Assembly (NCBI GenBank): GCA_030063045.1 | Contig: JAQSEB010000020.1 | Location: 744,001 to 808,000 of the forward strand | Direction: 5' to 3' | Source of the DNA: Pratylenchus scribneri | Lineage: Eukaryota > Nematoda > Chromadorea > Rhabditida > Pratylenchidae | DNA: 64,000 nucleotides | Shown here: one piece after another, positions 11,269 through 24,075 of the stretch | How positions within the stretch are numbered: position 1 is the first letter of the stretch | How the letters are laid out: each line of letters opens with the position of its first letter | The notes under the pieces: generated by a model | What the model was told of the DNA's origin: nothing | Seen by the model: the letters and a program-made list of their open reading frames with translations, nothing else | The model's database searches: none | Translations under genes and position numbers: made by a program

Positions 11269-14200
11269 TCGAGGTTCACTTCTTCCTATTTTTTAGACAT
11301 CGATAATTATTCCATTTAATTTTATTTATGCCATAACTTTCTCTTTTGGCCTTTTCAAAAAGCCAATTGGCTCATCCACAAAATTTTTATCGGCCCAGTT
11401 TACTCAAAATCCTCGCCCACCCATTGTCATTTATCCATCCATCCATTTCCCCTCACTTTCATCAATCATAAATTGTTTCCCCTACATATATTCCAGTTTG
11501 CCTCTCAACAAATATTCCCGCGCAGCCCTTTTTACCCTCCAATATCCATCCATTTATCCACTCAAATCGCAAAAAAAGCCCAACTCTTTATTTTGCGGTT
11601 CTCTTGATCCTCCCAATGGCAAAATTAACCTGTCTTTTGGATTAAAAAAAATCAAATAAAAATACAATTGCAGTTGCAGTTGCCATTTTAGTCTATCTTC
11701 TAGTCCAGGAAAATGGAAACGTTAATTCTCTTGCCCTTATTAGGGTGCCATGGAGCATGAGACTATTAGGGCTATCTATTTAACCATAAAAAGCAGCTCC
11801 AACCGTAGGCCAAATCTCGTTTTAGCCCGATGGAAAGAACCAACCAACCATTTCCTTCCACTCGATTCCATTCCATCAGTATCCCTACAGTTTGTTGGCT
11901 GGGTTGTGGTTACTTAAGAGGGTCTCGAGACTCTCCTTCCATAGAAACCACTCAAAATCCTTCCGTAGAAACCACTCAAAAAAAGCCAGCGGTTGGTTGA
12001 AAGCGAAGGCAAAGACAGCCAGCCGGTTGGGATTGGGCAGGCAAAACTCCTCCTTTTCGCTTTATTGGGCGCAACTTTGGGAGGTGGTTGGGGAAAATAT
12101 CCCAAGGAAAACATCATTGCGCATTCCGCCCTTCCCCGAAGAGATGAACCGTCCATGGTAGGGAAATGGGAGGTGGGAGGAGGCGGACTCCTCAAAGGCG
12201 AAAATCTTCTTCATTCCTAACCGCGTGATCCACCTTCCAATCCCATTCAGCCCAGAGCAATTTTCCTCCCCAAGACCAGCAGCCCATTGCGCAAACTACC
12301 ATATCCCATCAAACCTCTGTGCTATTGGGATTTGGGAGAATGAATGAAGGATTGGAAGCCAAAAGGCATTATCTCTAAAAAAATAAAGTCCTTTAAATGT
12401 AACTGTATGTCATTTAAATAAACTGCCTTCTTTTTAGGCATTTTACTTTAAGTTGATTCCATTAATTCATAAATAATTCCAACATTTAATAGGCAAAGGT
12501 TTTATTTATGCTTTGGAAAGGATTTAAGCTTTAACAAGTTTTAATTGGAAGGCAAAGAAATATCTACTCAATCAATCATTTTGGCTGAAAAAGCTAAATA
12601 ATTTAATATTAGTGCCTTTTAAGCCGCCTCTTTTTTCTGCGTTTATCTCTTCAAATCTATTCCATTAATTTACCAAAAATAATTCCGGCACTTTATAGAC
12701 CAAAGTTTGATTTTGACTTTTTTCATGTATTTAGACAAATTTTCACTGAAAAAATGAAGAAATGCCCACTCAATCATTTAGGAGCATTGGCAACCTTCGC
12801 CATGTTTTTTCTATTTCCACCTTGGAAAATCCAACCCAATTATTCCACCAATTGGGGTAGAATGAATGGAGGTTCCCAACAATTATTGAAAATGAAGTTG
12901 TGCCGGAAAAAAATTCTACAAAACATGACAAATGATTTTGTGAGAAGTGCGCGGCATACGGCTTCTCTTTTTGAAAGATGTATTACGGCAAAAAAAACGG
13001 GGCGAAAGTCTACTTTTTCCTCAACCAACTTTAGAGAATATTTTTTCCCCAACCAATTTTAATTGGTTTTCCATTTCCATCCATCCCCCAAATCTCTTCT
13101 ATTTTCTACCGTTTTCTGCCCCTCCTCGCCAATCAAATGCACGCCCAAAAGGAAAGGGAGAAGCCACCAACCAAGCAAACCAATCGCCCAAATCCACCAT
13201 CATTTTTCTAACCCACCAAACAACCAAATTGTCCGGCTGTCGGTGGTTGGTACGAATTGGAAGGCTCTGAATAGAGGGAAAATGATTGGCGCATCCCCAA
13301 AGGAAATTTGAGCGGACACCGACCGACGGCTACACACGCGGAACAGGGAATTCGCGGAAAATAGAAGCGAGCGAGGAGGGGAGCCGCGCACTCAAATTGA
13401 CGGCCATCGCCCCTCCCTCCCCTCCTTCTCTACGCCAATCAAAACTTTGTGGTGATGATGGGCGAAAATATGAAACTGCCGATTTTGGTTGGATTGGGGT
13501 GGGGGGGAGGGGAGGCCAATTAGCGAATTTGGGTTGGCGAATTGGAAGAGTGGTTAGAAGTAAATCGGTGAGGGGAACCGAAAATGGGATTCGAGTCGCC
13601 AGCTTTTTGCCTTCCTTTCAGCCATCAACTGCCCTAAAATGAGTGCGCAAAAGGCAAAAAGAAGTTTGCCTCGCGCATCCACCCTTCCCCTTTCTAATTT
13701 TGAGGAACTTTGAGTGAGGGAAGGGGAGGAAAAGTCCATTAGCGGCATAATTATCTCCCCTTCGCCATCACCTTTTTCCAACCTCCTCTGGAATAACCCA
13801 ATAAAGTGTGCAAGAATCCTTAGAAAATTTGTGTTTATTTTATTGTTGAAACTTGAAAGGAAATGTGTGCGGTACTGAAAATCCATCAATTTAATAGTTT
13901 TAAATAATTCTATTCAATTAATATTTAACTATTAACTTCTTCAGACCCTCTTTTGTCCTTTTTAAAAGTTTGAAAAAAAGGAGGGGACAACGGGCAAGGA
14001 GAATCCTCTTTTCCCTCAAGCCAATTTCCTATTCCAAGCACCGTAATCTTCCTTTCAAACTTCTAAAAGGTTTTCCTTTCCTTTTCATCCTTTAGTCAAA
14101 AACTGCATTCAAGTAGAAAAACTATGTTATCATCCATTGAAAATTTTAGTGTAAAATTTTAGTGTACATTTTATGCAATTTACCGCACAAATTTAACAAA

Positions 14201-14640
14201 AGCAATCTCAAAATTATTTTCACCATGGACTAAAATGAAAAGGAAAGTGGCCAACAATTGAGACCCCAAACACAAAACAAAAAATTCGGGCAAATGAGAG
14301 AATGGTCGAGAAATGAGGCGTAGTTAAAATTAAAAATGCTAGTTGGGCGATGGCATAATACTGGTCCAAATCCTCTCGCCAACCATTTGTGAGAACAATG
14401 GAGGGATTACGGTTTAGATGAGTGAGGTGATTGAATGGAATGAAAGAGGCACACATAGCCCACAACCAATTCAACCATTCCGCATAATAGCACAGGATTT
14501 TGCATATTTTAAAAAGTAAAAATTTGACTTAAAGCAGGAAAAAAAGGTAAAAATTATAGGAAACTTCTTTCTTGCATTATAATTCCACTTCACTACCATA
14601 GTTCAAAGAAAGTTTGTCAAAATTTTCAACTGTTTGTGTT

Positions 14641-15388
14641 TTACCCCATAACAAATGTTTATGTTTTGCCCAACATTTACAAATGTTTGTGTTTTGCCCA
14701 ACATTTACAAATGTTTTTGTTTTGCCCAACATTTACAAATGTTTATGTTTTGCCCAACTTTACAAATGTTTTTGTTTTGCCCAACATTTACAAATGTTTA
14801 TGTTTTGCCCAACATTTACAAATGTTTGTGTTTTGCCCAACATTTACAAATGTTTATGTTTTGCCCAACATTTACAAATGTTTGTGTTTTGCCCAACATT
14901 TACAAATGTTTTTGTTTTGCCCAACATTTACAAATGATTATGTTTTGCCCAACATTTACAAATGTTTGTGTTTTGCCCAACATTTACAAATGTTTTTGTT
15001 TTGTCCAACATTTACAAATGTTTGTGTTTTGCCCAACATTTACAAATGTTTGTGTTTTGCCCAATATTTACAAATGTTTATGTTATGCCCAACATTTACA
15101 AATGTTTGTGTTTTGCCCAACATTTACAAATGTTTATGTTTTGCCCAACATTTACAAATGTTTGTGTTTTGCCCAACATTTACAAATGTTTTTGTTTTGC
15201 CCAACATTTACAAATGTTTTTGTTTTGCCCAACATTTACAAATGTTTGTGTTTTGCCCAACATTTACAAATGTTTGTGTTTTGCCCAATATTTACAAATG
15301 TTTATGTTTTGCCCAACATTTACAAATGTTTGTGTTTTGCCCAACATTTACAAATGTTTATGTTTTGCCCAACATTTACAAATGTTTA
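14641..15388. repeat. 28-bp minisatellite, about 27 units
   Basis: The unit TTTTGCCCAACATTTACAAATGTTTGTG is repeated head to tail, with the main variation at one base of GTTT(G/A/T)TG and a 2-bp deletion in the unit near 14755. The unit length is not a multiple of three and contains no stop in any plus frame, so long open frames arise in all three frames and cycle through one 28-residue pattern. No splice-site, signal or codon evidence supports translation. Confidence 0.95.
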
Positions 15389-17014
15389 TATTACTAATGT
15401 GTAAATCCAAATTTTTTGTCCATTTATTAATGTAATAATTATAATTCATCTACTCACTCATTTAAACTTCTCCTCCAAAAAGTCCATTTCCTTTAATACA
15501 GTTTTCATTTTTGTTTGTTTCACCCTCTTGAACCATTCATTCCATCTATCCACATTTTAAGGCCAACACCACAAAAACTTACCCAAGTGTCGATCCCTTT
15601 CTCGATGAAGGCGAGCAAATTGAAGTAGGTATATTGAAGGGGAAGAAGGCAGGCGTTATGGCCGCAAATAAAACCCACCACTCAATTTTGGTCCCCTTCC
15701 AAATGCGATGTGGCCGATTAGAGACCACAAAGGGCCGCCAAATTCAATTGCAGACTGGATTGGATTGGATTCCACCGCACCAACCAACCAACCAATCCCC
15801 GTCCGCTGAACTCCTTTCAGACCGACTTGATGTGGTTAGGGGATTGGGGACCATACTGGAGGGCGGCTTAGCGCGCAAGATGGAAATGCGAGGGGGTGGG
15901 GATGGCCAAGCAAACAAAACCCAACTCAATATAAAATGGATGGATAAAAGAAGGGGGATGGAGGCAGTTTGAAGGAGCACTGTCCAACTCTTGATTCCCG
16001 CGCTCAAAACGGGGTCCCAATTCAAGGAGGTGGGCGATGGGGTGCAATTGAAGAGGTTGGCTCCACATTTTATTTGATCTCAAAATTTGATCGATCTATT
16101 TGGTTGGAAATGGGGCATCAAATTTGGGGACCAAACTTATAGAATTTATAAAAGGAAAAAGAATTTAATTGGACAAAATTGTAATAAGCAAATCCTTTCC
16201 CAAAAATGGTCTCAAATTTGAATATATTTTTCATCCTTTCTATGAATTGTGATTCCATGTTCCACGTTTAATCCTAATCTGACGCCAAAGTTGCCTTTTT
16301 GTGGTCTAATTGGAGTCATATTTTCATCCTATCATAGTTCTCCAAAACGCATAAAACCATTTCAACCATTATCCCTCTCCAAATTTAACATTACCCGATT
16401 CCTCCAAGCTCTTTTCTAATGCCAAAAATTGGGGATGACCGAGGCTCATGCCTTGTAGGCAGCCGGTATTGCTCATTTGGATAGACTATTTGGCACTATT
16501 TTTCATTATACATCCACATTCCTCCCATAGTAATTGGGGCCAACTTCTTCCCCCTTTTTACGTTTGTTGGGCATTTTGACCCATAAGCGTAAAATGTTGG
16601 TAAATTTTGTGGATAAATTAATATTTTTTCGTTTTTCGCGATCTGCCTTGGAGGCAGCCGTTAATACCCCTTGGATATACCCATCGGCACATTTGAATTC
16701 ATTTCTATTTTACGCCTAACGCATTCCTTTATCCTAATTGGGGCCAACTTTCGTCCACCTTCCGCAATTTGTTGGGACAATCGACGGTTTCCCTCCATTC
16801 CATACCCCTTTTCATGACCTTCTCGCACTCCATTTGCGCACATTCATTCATTTTACCACCTTTGTTTTCCCCCAATCCTCTTCCCTCAATCCCCATTTGC
16901 GCACTTTTCTCTATGAGTGCCCGCCTAATTATGAGGCCATTTTCATTTAGGCTGTTGGTGTTGTTTTTCCGAGAATAGGGCATCAAACCCATTTCAGAGG
17001 CCATCCATCCCACC

Positions 17015-17032
17015 CCCCCCCCCCCCCCCCCC
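17015..17032. repeat. Poly-C tract
   Basis: An almost pure run of C ended by CTCCCATTC. Similar poly-G (18966-18985) and poly-C (27302-27318) runs lie in the same gene-poor block. Copy length at such runs is unreliable in sequencing. Confidence 0.9.
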
Positions 17033-19231
17033 TCCCATTCATTCATATTCCACCCCAATTCAAACGGGGGCGACTTGCCATGAATGAGGAGATGGCCGCC
17101 ACCAAACGTCGAGATGGGGCCTCGGCACATTGGCTCGTTTTGCATTTGCCCCCAGGGGGAATTGGCCGTTGGTTGGCGCGGAAGAGTCCAGTCCAGCAGA
17201 ACCACCACCCCTCCTCCCCCTCCCATTTACCCCATTTGAAGTGCCAGCCTGCACCCCCAACATTCCCCCCTTGGCCAAATGGATAGATGGATGGCCAAAC
17301 CGCTTCATCCAACCGAGGCGCCATTCACCAAAACGCTTTGTCCTCTCCCTAAGCAATTCCTTTCCCATATATGAAGAAGCCACGATTGACTATTCACTTC
17401 CATCGCTTGAAAGCTAATTTGCATATTTACTTCAAGAAAATCAAAATAAGCGATCGAATGATTTCACACAATTAGATTTAGATTCCCGCAGAATATTAGA
17501 TTTAATATGTTCTGAATTTTCTGAAAATTATTGCATCGAACTTCATTCATTTCCTTTTTCGCTCCATATTTAAGTAAGAAGAATTTAACTTAAAATTGAG
17601 TTAATTTTGCCTTCTTTTATCGGTCACACAAACATTCGGTTCTATTCATATTTAAATTCTACTATAGTCCCTTCCCTATCCAAATAGGAAGAATTTCTCA
17701 AAATTTTGACTATCGCCCTATTTTATTGACCCCATTTGAATGTTTTGCGTTTTCTCAACAAATGAATGAATGAATTGGTTACCAAATTCCAATGCTTTTA
17801 GCAGCAACAAAAAATGATGCCGTTTAACATTGTGACCAAAAGAGTTTAGTTTAGAAGTGTGCCTTTTGGCCACAGGCTGCCTACCACTTTTTAATTGTCG
17901 CCTCCGGGGAAAGGGAAGGGAAGGCTGGCTTCATGCACTCTCAAAAAGAAAGCAATTGGGATGGATGGATTGATGGCCTCCACCATATCTCCTTTGGGGG
18001 ATGGATGAGTTTGGTGGAAAGGGTCAAAACCGGCACATTCAATGCCATAGAATAAAAGATGGTCCAACCTAAAATATTCACCTAACCCTCTAGCGAAGTA
18101 AAATTGGTATGAGTTCGGGGGTCCATCTTTTTGGTCTACTCAAAGGGGAAAAGTGAAGGGTCTTTTTACTATGTGCTATCATGATTAGATTTCAATGTTA
18201 GAATAGGATAAAATCACCTCATTCACACCTAAATCTAACCATATCCCTCCTATATAGGAGGCTTTCCTCTACTGTTGCTGTTGTCCTAAAAAGCGAACTC
18301 AATTACCAATTTTCATAAAGTGTTTAAAGAAAGGCTCTATAATTTTAAACCAATTTTACATCTAATTCTAATCGCTTAAACGAATAGAAAAAATTCCTTC
18401 GATCATAGATATTTTTAATATTGGCTGGCCACATGACTTTTGGAATCAACTAGGCCAGCAAATGAATAAATGGCCGCCCGGCTAACTTCTCCAAACACAT
18501 TTGCCAATTGGAAAATAATGCGGTATAGTCATTAAGTCTTTTGGGGCACATTATATTCCCTTCCGATTCCTATGCTGCTAAAAATGATAGAGGAGGCAAA
18601 TTGGCCGAGTTTCTGTGGAGGCGGGAAAGGCAAAAAAGATGGCAAAAAGCAAGGCGGTTTGGCCTCCATTGGAAAAGTAAAGGGAAAAAGTGGTTTTTGT
18701 TTGTTTCCAGCTGGCCAATTCCTCTGCCCAATTGGTCTATTGGCCAATTCCCATTCGTCCCCTTCCCCTCCTCTATGGCCCATAAACCCTTTGTGATGTC
18801 CCTATGAAAAAAAATGATGAGAAAATGGGGAAAATTTGGTGGATGGCGGAGTTTGAACGAAGAATGAGAGACAAATGGGAAAGGCGGCAAACTGGTGAAA
18901 GAAAAGGCAAAAATGAAAGAAAATAGGAGAATTGGAAGGAAGGCGAAATGGGCAAACGGGGGCAATTTGGAATTGGGGGAAAAGGGGGGGGGGGGGGGGG
19001 GGGGAAGGCGGTTTGGCCTCCGAATGGGGGGAAGGAGGGGCAAAGGAGGGTTTTGTTTGTCTCCGTCCCCTTCATCCTTTTGGCCCATAAAACCCTTTTG
19101 GCCGGGCAAGGGGGTCGCCGCCATTGCCGTCCCCCACCAATTCCCTTCATTCAGCCACCATCCTCGCATAAACCCTTTCGATTTTTCCCCAATTTCTTTC
19201 CTTTGCCATCATATATTTTTCGGGGGTGGGG

Positions 19232-19668
19232 TTTTTTTTGCCGAAAGATTTGGGTTCTTTTGCCGAGAGATTGGGTTCTTTTGCCGAGAGATTGGGTTCT
19301 TTTGCCGAAAGATCAGTTTTTTGGGCATAACTTTTTTGTGCTTGATCCCAGACCCCCAAACCATTTAGCCATTTTATAGAGCTCATCAAGACGCGTCGAT
19401 TGATATATAGTTTGTTGAAGTTTGGTTCAAAACTAAAAGAGTTATAAACCAAAAACCAAAATATGGTTTAAACGGTTTAATACTTTGAATTTTGGCCAAA
19501 TCTCGACAAATTATACATCAATCGACGCGTCTCGATGAGCTCTATAAAATGGCTAAATGGTTTGGGGGTCTGGGATCAAGCACAAAAAAGTTATGCCCAA
19601 AAAACTGATCTTTCGGCAAAAGAACCCAATCTCTCGGCAAAAGAACCCAAATCTTTCGGCAAAAAAAA
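19232..19668. mobile_element. Near-perfect palindromic element with arms of about 160-170 bp
   Basis: The left arm (about 19232-19401) reads from TTTGCCGAAAGATTTGGG, through short GGGTTCTTTTGCCGA(A/G)AGATT units, CTTGATCCCAGACCCCC and ATTTTATAGAGCTC, to GACGCGTCGATTGAT. The right arm (about 19514-19668) is its reverse complement but has one fewer short unit. The loop contains ATATGGTTTAAACGGTTTAA and GGTTCAAAACTAAAAG, which are family A core words, so this looks like a foldback derivative related to family A. Confidence 0.85.
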
Positions 19669-19794
19669 CTTTTCTCATTTTTCGGTCGCCTTCCGTTTCC
19701 CCTTCCTCCTTTGAATTGGCTTCTCATTTTTGGCCCCAACCAATTTTGACTTTTTAAATGCAAAAAATTGGTTTAACAATCGTCCAAACATCCA

Positions 19795-20110
19795 TTTCAA
19801 TACCTTTGATCGTTCATTATGCCATAGCTCAAGAAGGAAGTAACCAATTTGGGAAGGCGATCTACCATTTGAAAGCTCTAAATATTCTCTAAAAAGTGGC
19901 CTAATTTTTTGAAAAATAATTTTTAAAATAAGCGGCTTTTTATCAATAAATTTGGGTTTATTGCACAAGAAGACATGTAACTTTTTAAAAATGATGAATT
20001 TCATAAAATTTAGAGAGACTATTTTTGCAGAGGACACATTTGGCTTTCCAATGGTAAATTCCCTTCCCAGATTGGCATTAGCCTCGCTGAGCTACGGGCC
20101 AAAAACTAAT
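19795..20110. mobile_element. Foldback family B, diverged copy 2
   Basis: Shows CATAGCTCAAGAAGGAAGTA, CCAATTTGGGAAGGCGAT, CTCTAAAAAGTGGCC and AAAATAAGCGGCTTTTT on the left, and a degraded inverse (AGAGGACACATTTGGCTTTC, CTCGCTGAGCTACGGGCC) on the right. Confidence 0.65.
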
Positions 20111-20639
20111 GTCGGTTCATTCGCTAATCATTTATCCCCTTTTCTCCTTCCATTTTCTCTTTTCCTTCTCCTTTTGAATTGGTTTCTCATTTGGCCAAGT
20201 GGCCAATTTTGATTTTGTTGAATTAAGAGGCAAAAATTGGTTTCAAAATAGAAAATCACATAAAATCCTTCTCCTCTACCCGGTTTTAAAAGAGGGTTTA
20301 TGGCAGGTGAAATGGAATAGAGAAGGGAAAGCCGGTTTGCCTCCGCCGTTGCCTTTCGTCCCAAACACAAGCAACCAGCCACCCAAATGCGCGTTTTGTT
20401 GCCCTGGGTTTTCGCCTTCCACATCAAACACACAAACCATATTATAAACCCCTTTTCCCCTCAAATCTCTCCCATTTAGTTTAGTGGAGGCGGCCGGCGG
20501 CTCATTGCTATATCTCTCCAATTTTTCTGCTTTCTTTCTCATTCACCAGTTTTATGTGTTTGGAAGAGTGTAGGGAGGTAAGGGGCGAAATGGGTTTATG
20601 AACCACCTCTCCCTCCCCTTCCAATTCCAAACGCCTCAT

Positions 20640-21180
20640 CAGCCATCGGTCCAGCAGCACCAAACCAGCCCATTCCACCCCAACTAACAGCACAGGACTC
20701 TGGTTTCCTCCCCAATCCCCCCCCCCTTCCTTTGCATTCGAGCCCCTCGTTCGATAAACCAGCACACCAAAACCAAACCCTTTTTCTTTTCCTTTTTTGC
20801 TTGTTGTCTTTATTTCAATTCCATTCGATTTTAATGTAAAGATAATTTATAAGCTTTTTAATTGCATTTTTACAATGAAATTTTGCCTCAAAAAGTTACC
20901 AAAATTGATAAAATAGGTCAAAAAATTAAGTCAAAAATAAAATGTTGACCACCTTTGCTCCATCCTCATTAGCGAGCGTCCAGTCCAGCATCAAACCACC
21001 ACCCCATTACCCCAGTCCAACAGCTCACACAGCTTTGGTTTGCCTCCTTCCCCTTTCCCTTCAGCCTTCACCAATTCGAGCCACTCGTTCGATAAACCAA
21101 CGCCAAACCAAACCCTTTTCTTTTCTCGTTTTTGCCTGTGCTCGCCTTTCCTTCAATTTCCCATTTTAATGCAATGAGAG
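20640..21180 (+). repeat. Direct segmental duplication (two diverged copies of about 200 bp)
   Basis: Copy 1 (about 20645-20845) and copy 2 (about 20975-21180) share an ordered series: GTCCAGCA..CAAACCA, CCCATT.CC, CAGCTCACAC/CAGCACAGGAC, GGTTTGCCTCC/GGTTTCCTCC, then CTCGTTCGATAAACCA, CCAAACCAAACCC and TTTTCTTTT. Neither copy is an open frame over its length, so this is a non-coding duplication. A weaker third match may start near 21770. Confidence 0.75.
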
Positions 21181-21424
21181 ATGGCGAAAGCCTCCATAAT
21201 TCATATACACAATTTGTGCCTCATTTCTCATATTCATTTCCCTCAATTACCAATAAACAAAAAGTGGTTAAATCCTTCCTCTCAATATGAATATTTGGAA
21301 GATTGGGTTTCCAATTTCAATTCAGATTTTCGATAATTGTGAATAATCCGTATAGAACAAGAATAATCCAGTTCAGTTTTAAACCGTTTTTAAAAATGGC
21401 AATTGAGTAGAAGACGTACCATCA

Positions 21425-21730
21425 TTGGTTTTTGACCCATAGCTCAACGAGGCATTAACCAATTTTGGAAGGCAATATGCCTTTGGAAAGCCCAAAGTTT
21501 CCTCTATAAGATTTTGCGAAATCCAAGCTTTAATAAAAGTTACCTATCTTTGATTGTAATAAACTCGAAACTTGAATTCTTAGAGGAAAAGCCACTTATT
21601 TTGCAAATTATTTTAAATTTTCAAAAAATTAGAAAAGCAACTTTTTAGAGGACATTTAGAGCTTTAAAATGGCATATCGCCTTCCTGAATTGGTTGCTTC
21701 CTTCTCGAGATATGGTCAAAAGAATGGCTC
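21425..21730. mobile_element. Foldback family B, copy 3
   Basis: Left arm words CATAGCTCAACGAGGCATTA, ACCAATTTTGGAAGGCAATA, TTCCTCTATAAGA; right arm words AGAGGACATTTAGAGCTTTA, ATGGCATATCGCCTTCC, TTCTCGAGATATGGTCAAAA. Centre GAGGAAAAGCCACTTATTTT. Confidence 0.75.
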
Positions 21731-22186
21731 CAGATGCCTCTTTTCCGCGCCTTTCAGAATTTTCCCCCTATACATTTAAACCAAACCAAACTTTTTTTCA
21801 CATTTATTTATTCCCAACCAGCCTCCATCAGTCAGCAGTTTTAAATGCATTTGCCCCGTCTTCAATTTTCTCCCCCACCCTCCGGCTCTTTGTGTGTTGT
21901 CTTTTTTGAATTGAATTCACATTTTCCCCCCAAGAAATAAGCCCCCCTTTCCATCTACATTTTTCCTTTTGGTTTCGCCACGTTTTTCTTCCTCCCATTC
22001 CTCATTTATTCCTTACATTTTTCCAGAGATTTATCAGCCCATCTTCTCCCATTCCATTTTCCTCCTCCTCATCAAACCCATTTGGTTTCGATTGGTCGAT
22101 GGGCGCGCGGCGCTGCATTCATTTGCACAGAAAGAAAAATGCAAAATAATATAAAAAATTAAATTGAAAATCCAACAAAAATTCCA

Positions 22187-22510
22187 AAAACTGCCAATTT
22201 CATTCGCCCAAATTTTTCATCTTCGAAATTTCGCGTACTTTGAATTGGCCACCAAAAAGGTCAGACTTGGCACTGACATGAGGATGATGGCATAAAGAGA
22301 GTTCAAAATTTGCCATAATTTTGGCAAAATTAAATGTCCTCAAATTAAAGTTTAAAAAAAACTGCCAATTTTATTTGTTCAAATTTTTACAATTCTCACA
22401 ATTTCGCACATATAAAATTGGCCATGCCATAATCGAAAAGATCAGTCAGATGTGGCAATGGGCATAGGGAAGGGAGAGATTGGCATAAGTCCAAAATTCA
22501 CCTTCCCTAA
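22187..22510 (+). repeat. Diverged tandem duplication of about 170 bp
   Basis: Two successive segments share AAAACTGCCAATTT.ATT, CAAATTTTTCA/CAAATTTTTACA, AATTTCGC(G/A)(T/C)A, ATTGGCCA, GATCAG/GGTCAG and GGCATAA, in the same order. Non-coding. Confidence 0.6.
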
Positions 22511-23769
22511 AAATATATATTACATGCACATTTTTCTTAATGATACTATTTAATTAGACTTAAATTTATCCAGAAAATCATGGATTTGCCGAAAACTTTT
22601 AGTATCGAAAATTAATCTTTATTTTAAGCCATTTAACTTGGCCAAATCAGAAGCTTCTTTAAGATTCCTAGGTGCCTAGAGCTAAGCCCTAATCTAATCC
22701 TAAACTTGACTTTGCTCTACACTTCGGTTATGGCCAAGTTATATGGCCTTCAAAAATATAATTTTCGCCATTTTTTTCAACATTTTTATCTGCAAATTAA
22801 ATGATATCCTTTTTAATAAATTTAATACCCATTCAAATTTTCGTCATTTCTGCTCCTCTTTTTTTACATCAGAAACAGAAAAAAGTAGGTCATCATTATC
22901 CGAAATTTGTAAGGCCATTTTGCACAAAAATGCCATTATGAGGATAAAACGTGTCTATGTGATGACGATGATTTTACGTTTTAACAGTGGGTTACGGAGG
23001 TTTTGCGCGCGAGCTATTTGCACTGATTTGGAGCTATAGCGGAAAATGGGAGTGAAGCTGGCAATTATTTTGGAAGGGAGGCAAAAAAAATAGGGCCGCC
23101 GGCACACATTTGGATGAATGGGTTGCCGCCCTCCATTTTTGGTCTGGTGGCTGAATGAATTAGGTTGGATGAATTGGACTGTTGCGTCGTTTCGGTTGAG
23201 GGGGTAGAAAATGGCCAGTTTGATGGTCGGTGGCGGCCCAATTATTGGACTTTTGTGGGCCAACCGCCGCAGACAAAAGTGCGCGCACACAAAACCCACC
23301 TCATTTGAAAAGGACAATCCGCGCAGCCATTTTATACATATTTTGCACCAAAATTCCAACCTAAAACAAACAATTTTATGCCACCAACCAGACTTCGCCC
23401 ATTTAGTGGCCAATATGAATATGAGGCACCTTCAATTAGGGACCAATTCTCCTACTCTCCTTCAGTTTTACACCACATTTTAAATATGTACCACGCATTT
23501 CAGTGTGATTGGCCATTTAAAACGGAGAATGGGCCATCGCCCCCATTTGACGCCATCATCCACATTTATAAGGGCACATTTTTTGGGTGTCAATTCTGAG
23601 TATTATGGTTTTCCCTTCAATCAAATGCGGCCGCACTTTTAAATAAATTCAAGCTTTGAAGTTTTCTTTTCATCATAATTTTTGCATTTGGAGACGAGAA
23701 AAGTTTCCTTCCATCTTCCCCAAAAATTTGCCCCAGGGCACTTTTTCATTGAATGTGTACAGCCGTTCT

Positions 23770-24075
23770 TTCTACCATATCTCAACAAGGAATCAACCAA
23801 TTTGGGAAGGCGATATGCGATTTGAAAGCCCTAAATGTCCTCTAAAAAGTGGCTTTACTAATTTTTTGGCCATTTAAAACATTTTGTAAAATAAGCGGCT
23901 TTTCCTAAACTAATTCGGGTTTATTAGATTCAAAGACATTAATTTTTCTTTCAAATTAAATAATCAAAAATTTAGAAAAGCCACTTTTAGGTACATTTAG
24001 GGCTTTCAAATGGCATATCGCCTTCTTAAATTGGTTGCTTCCTTGTTGAGTTATGGCCAAAAGAACGGTCCTCTC
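23770..24075. mobile_element. Foldback family B, copy 4 (best preserved)
   Basis: Left arm: CCATATCTCAACAAGGAATC, CAATTTGGGAAGGCGATATG, CCCTAAATGTCCTCTAAAAA, GTGGCTTT. The right arm repeats this in reverse complement (AAAAGCCACTTTTAGGTACA, GGCTTTCAAATGGCATATCG, TTGTTGAGTTATGGCCAAAA). Arms of about 100 bp flank a centre with AAGCGGCTTTTCCTAA and CGGGTTTATTAG. Confidence 0.8.

Noticed and set aside
14636..15435. Long open frames of up to 253 codons in three plus frames
   Set aside because: They are all one 28-bp minisatellite read in different frames; no splice sites, signal peptide or natural codon pattern.
18570..19169. Open frame of 199 codons on the minus strand, and overlapping frames on both strands
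   Set aside because: GC-rich duplicated island with a poly-G run; frames exist on both strands, are Pro/Phe-rich or Gly-rich, and lack splice or domain support.
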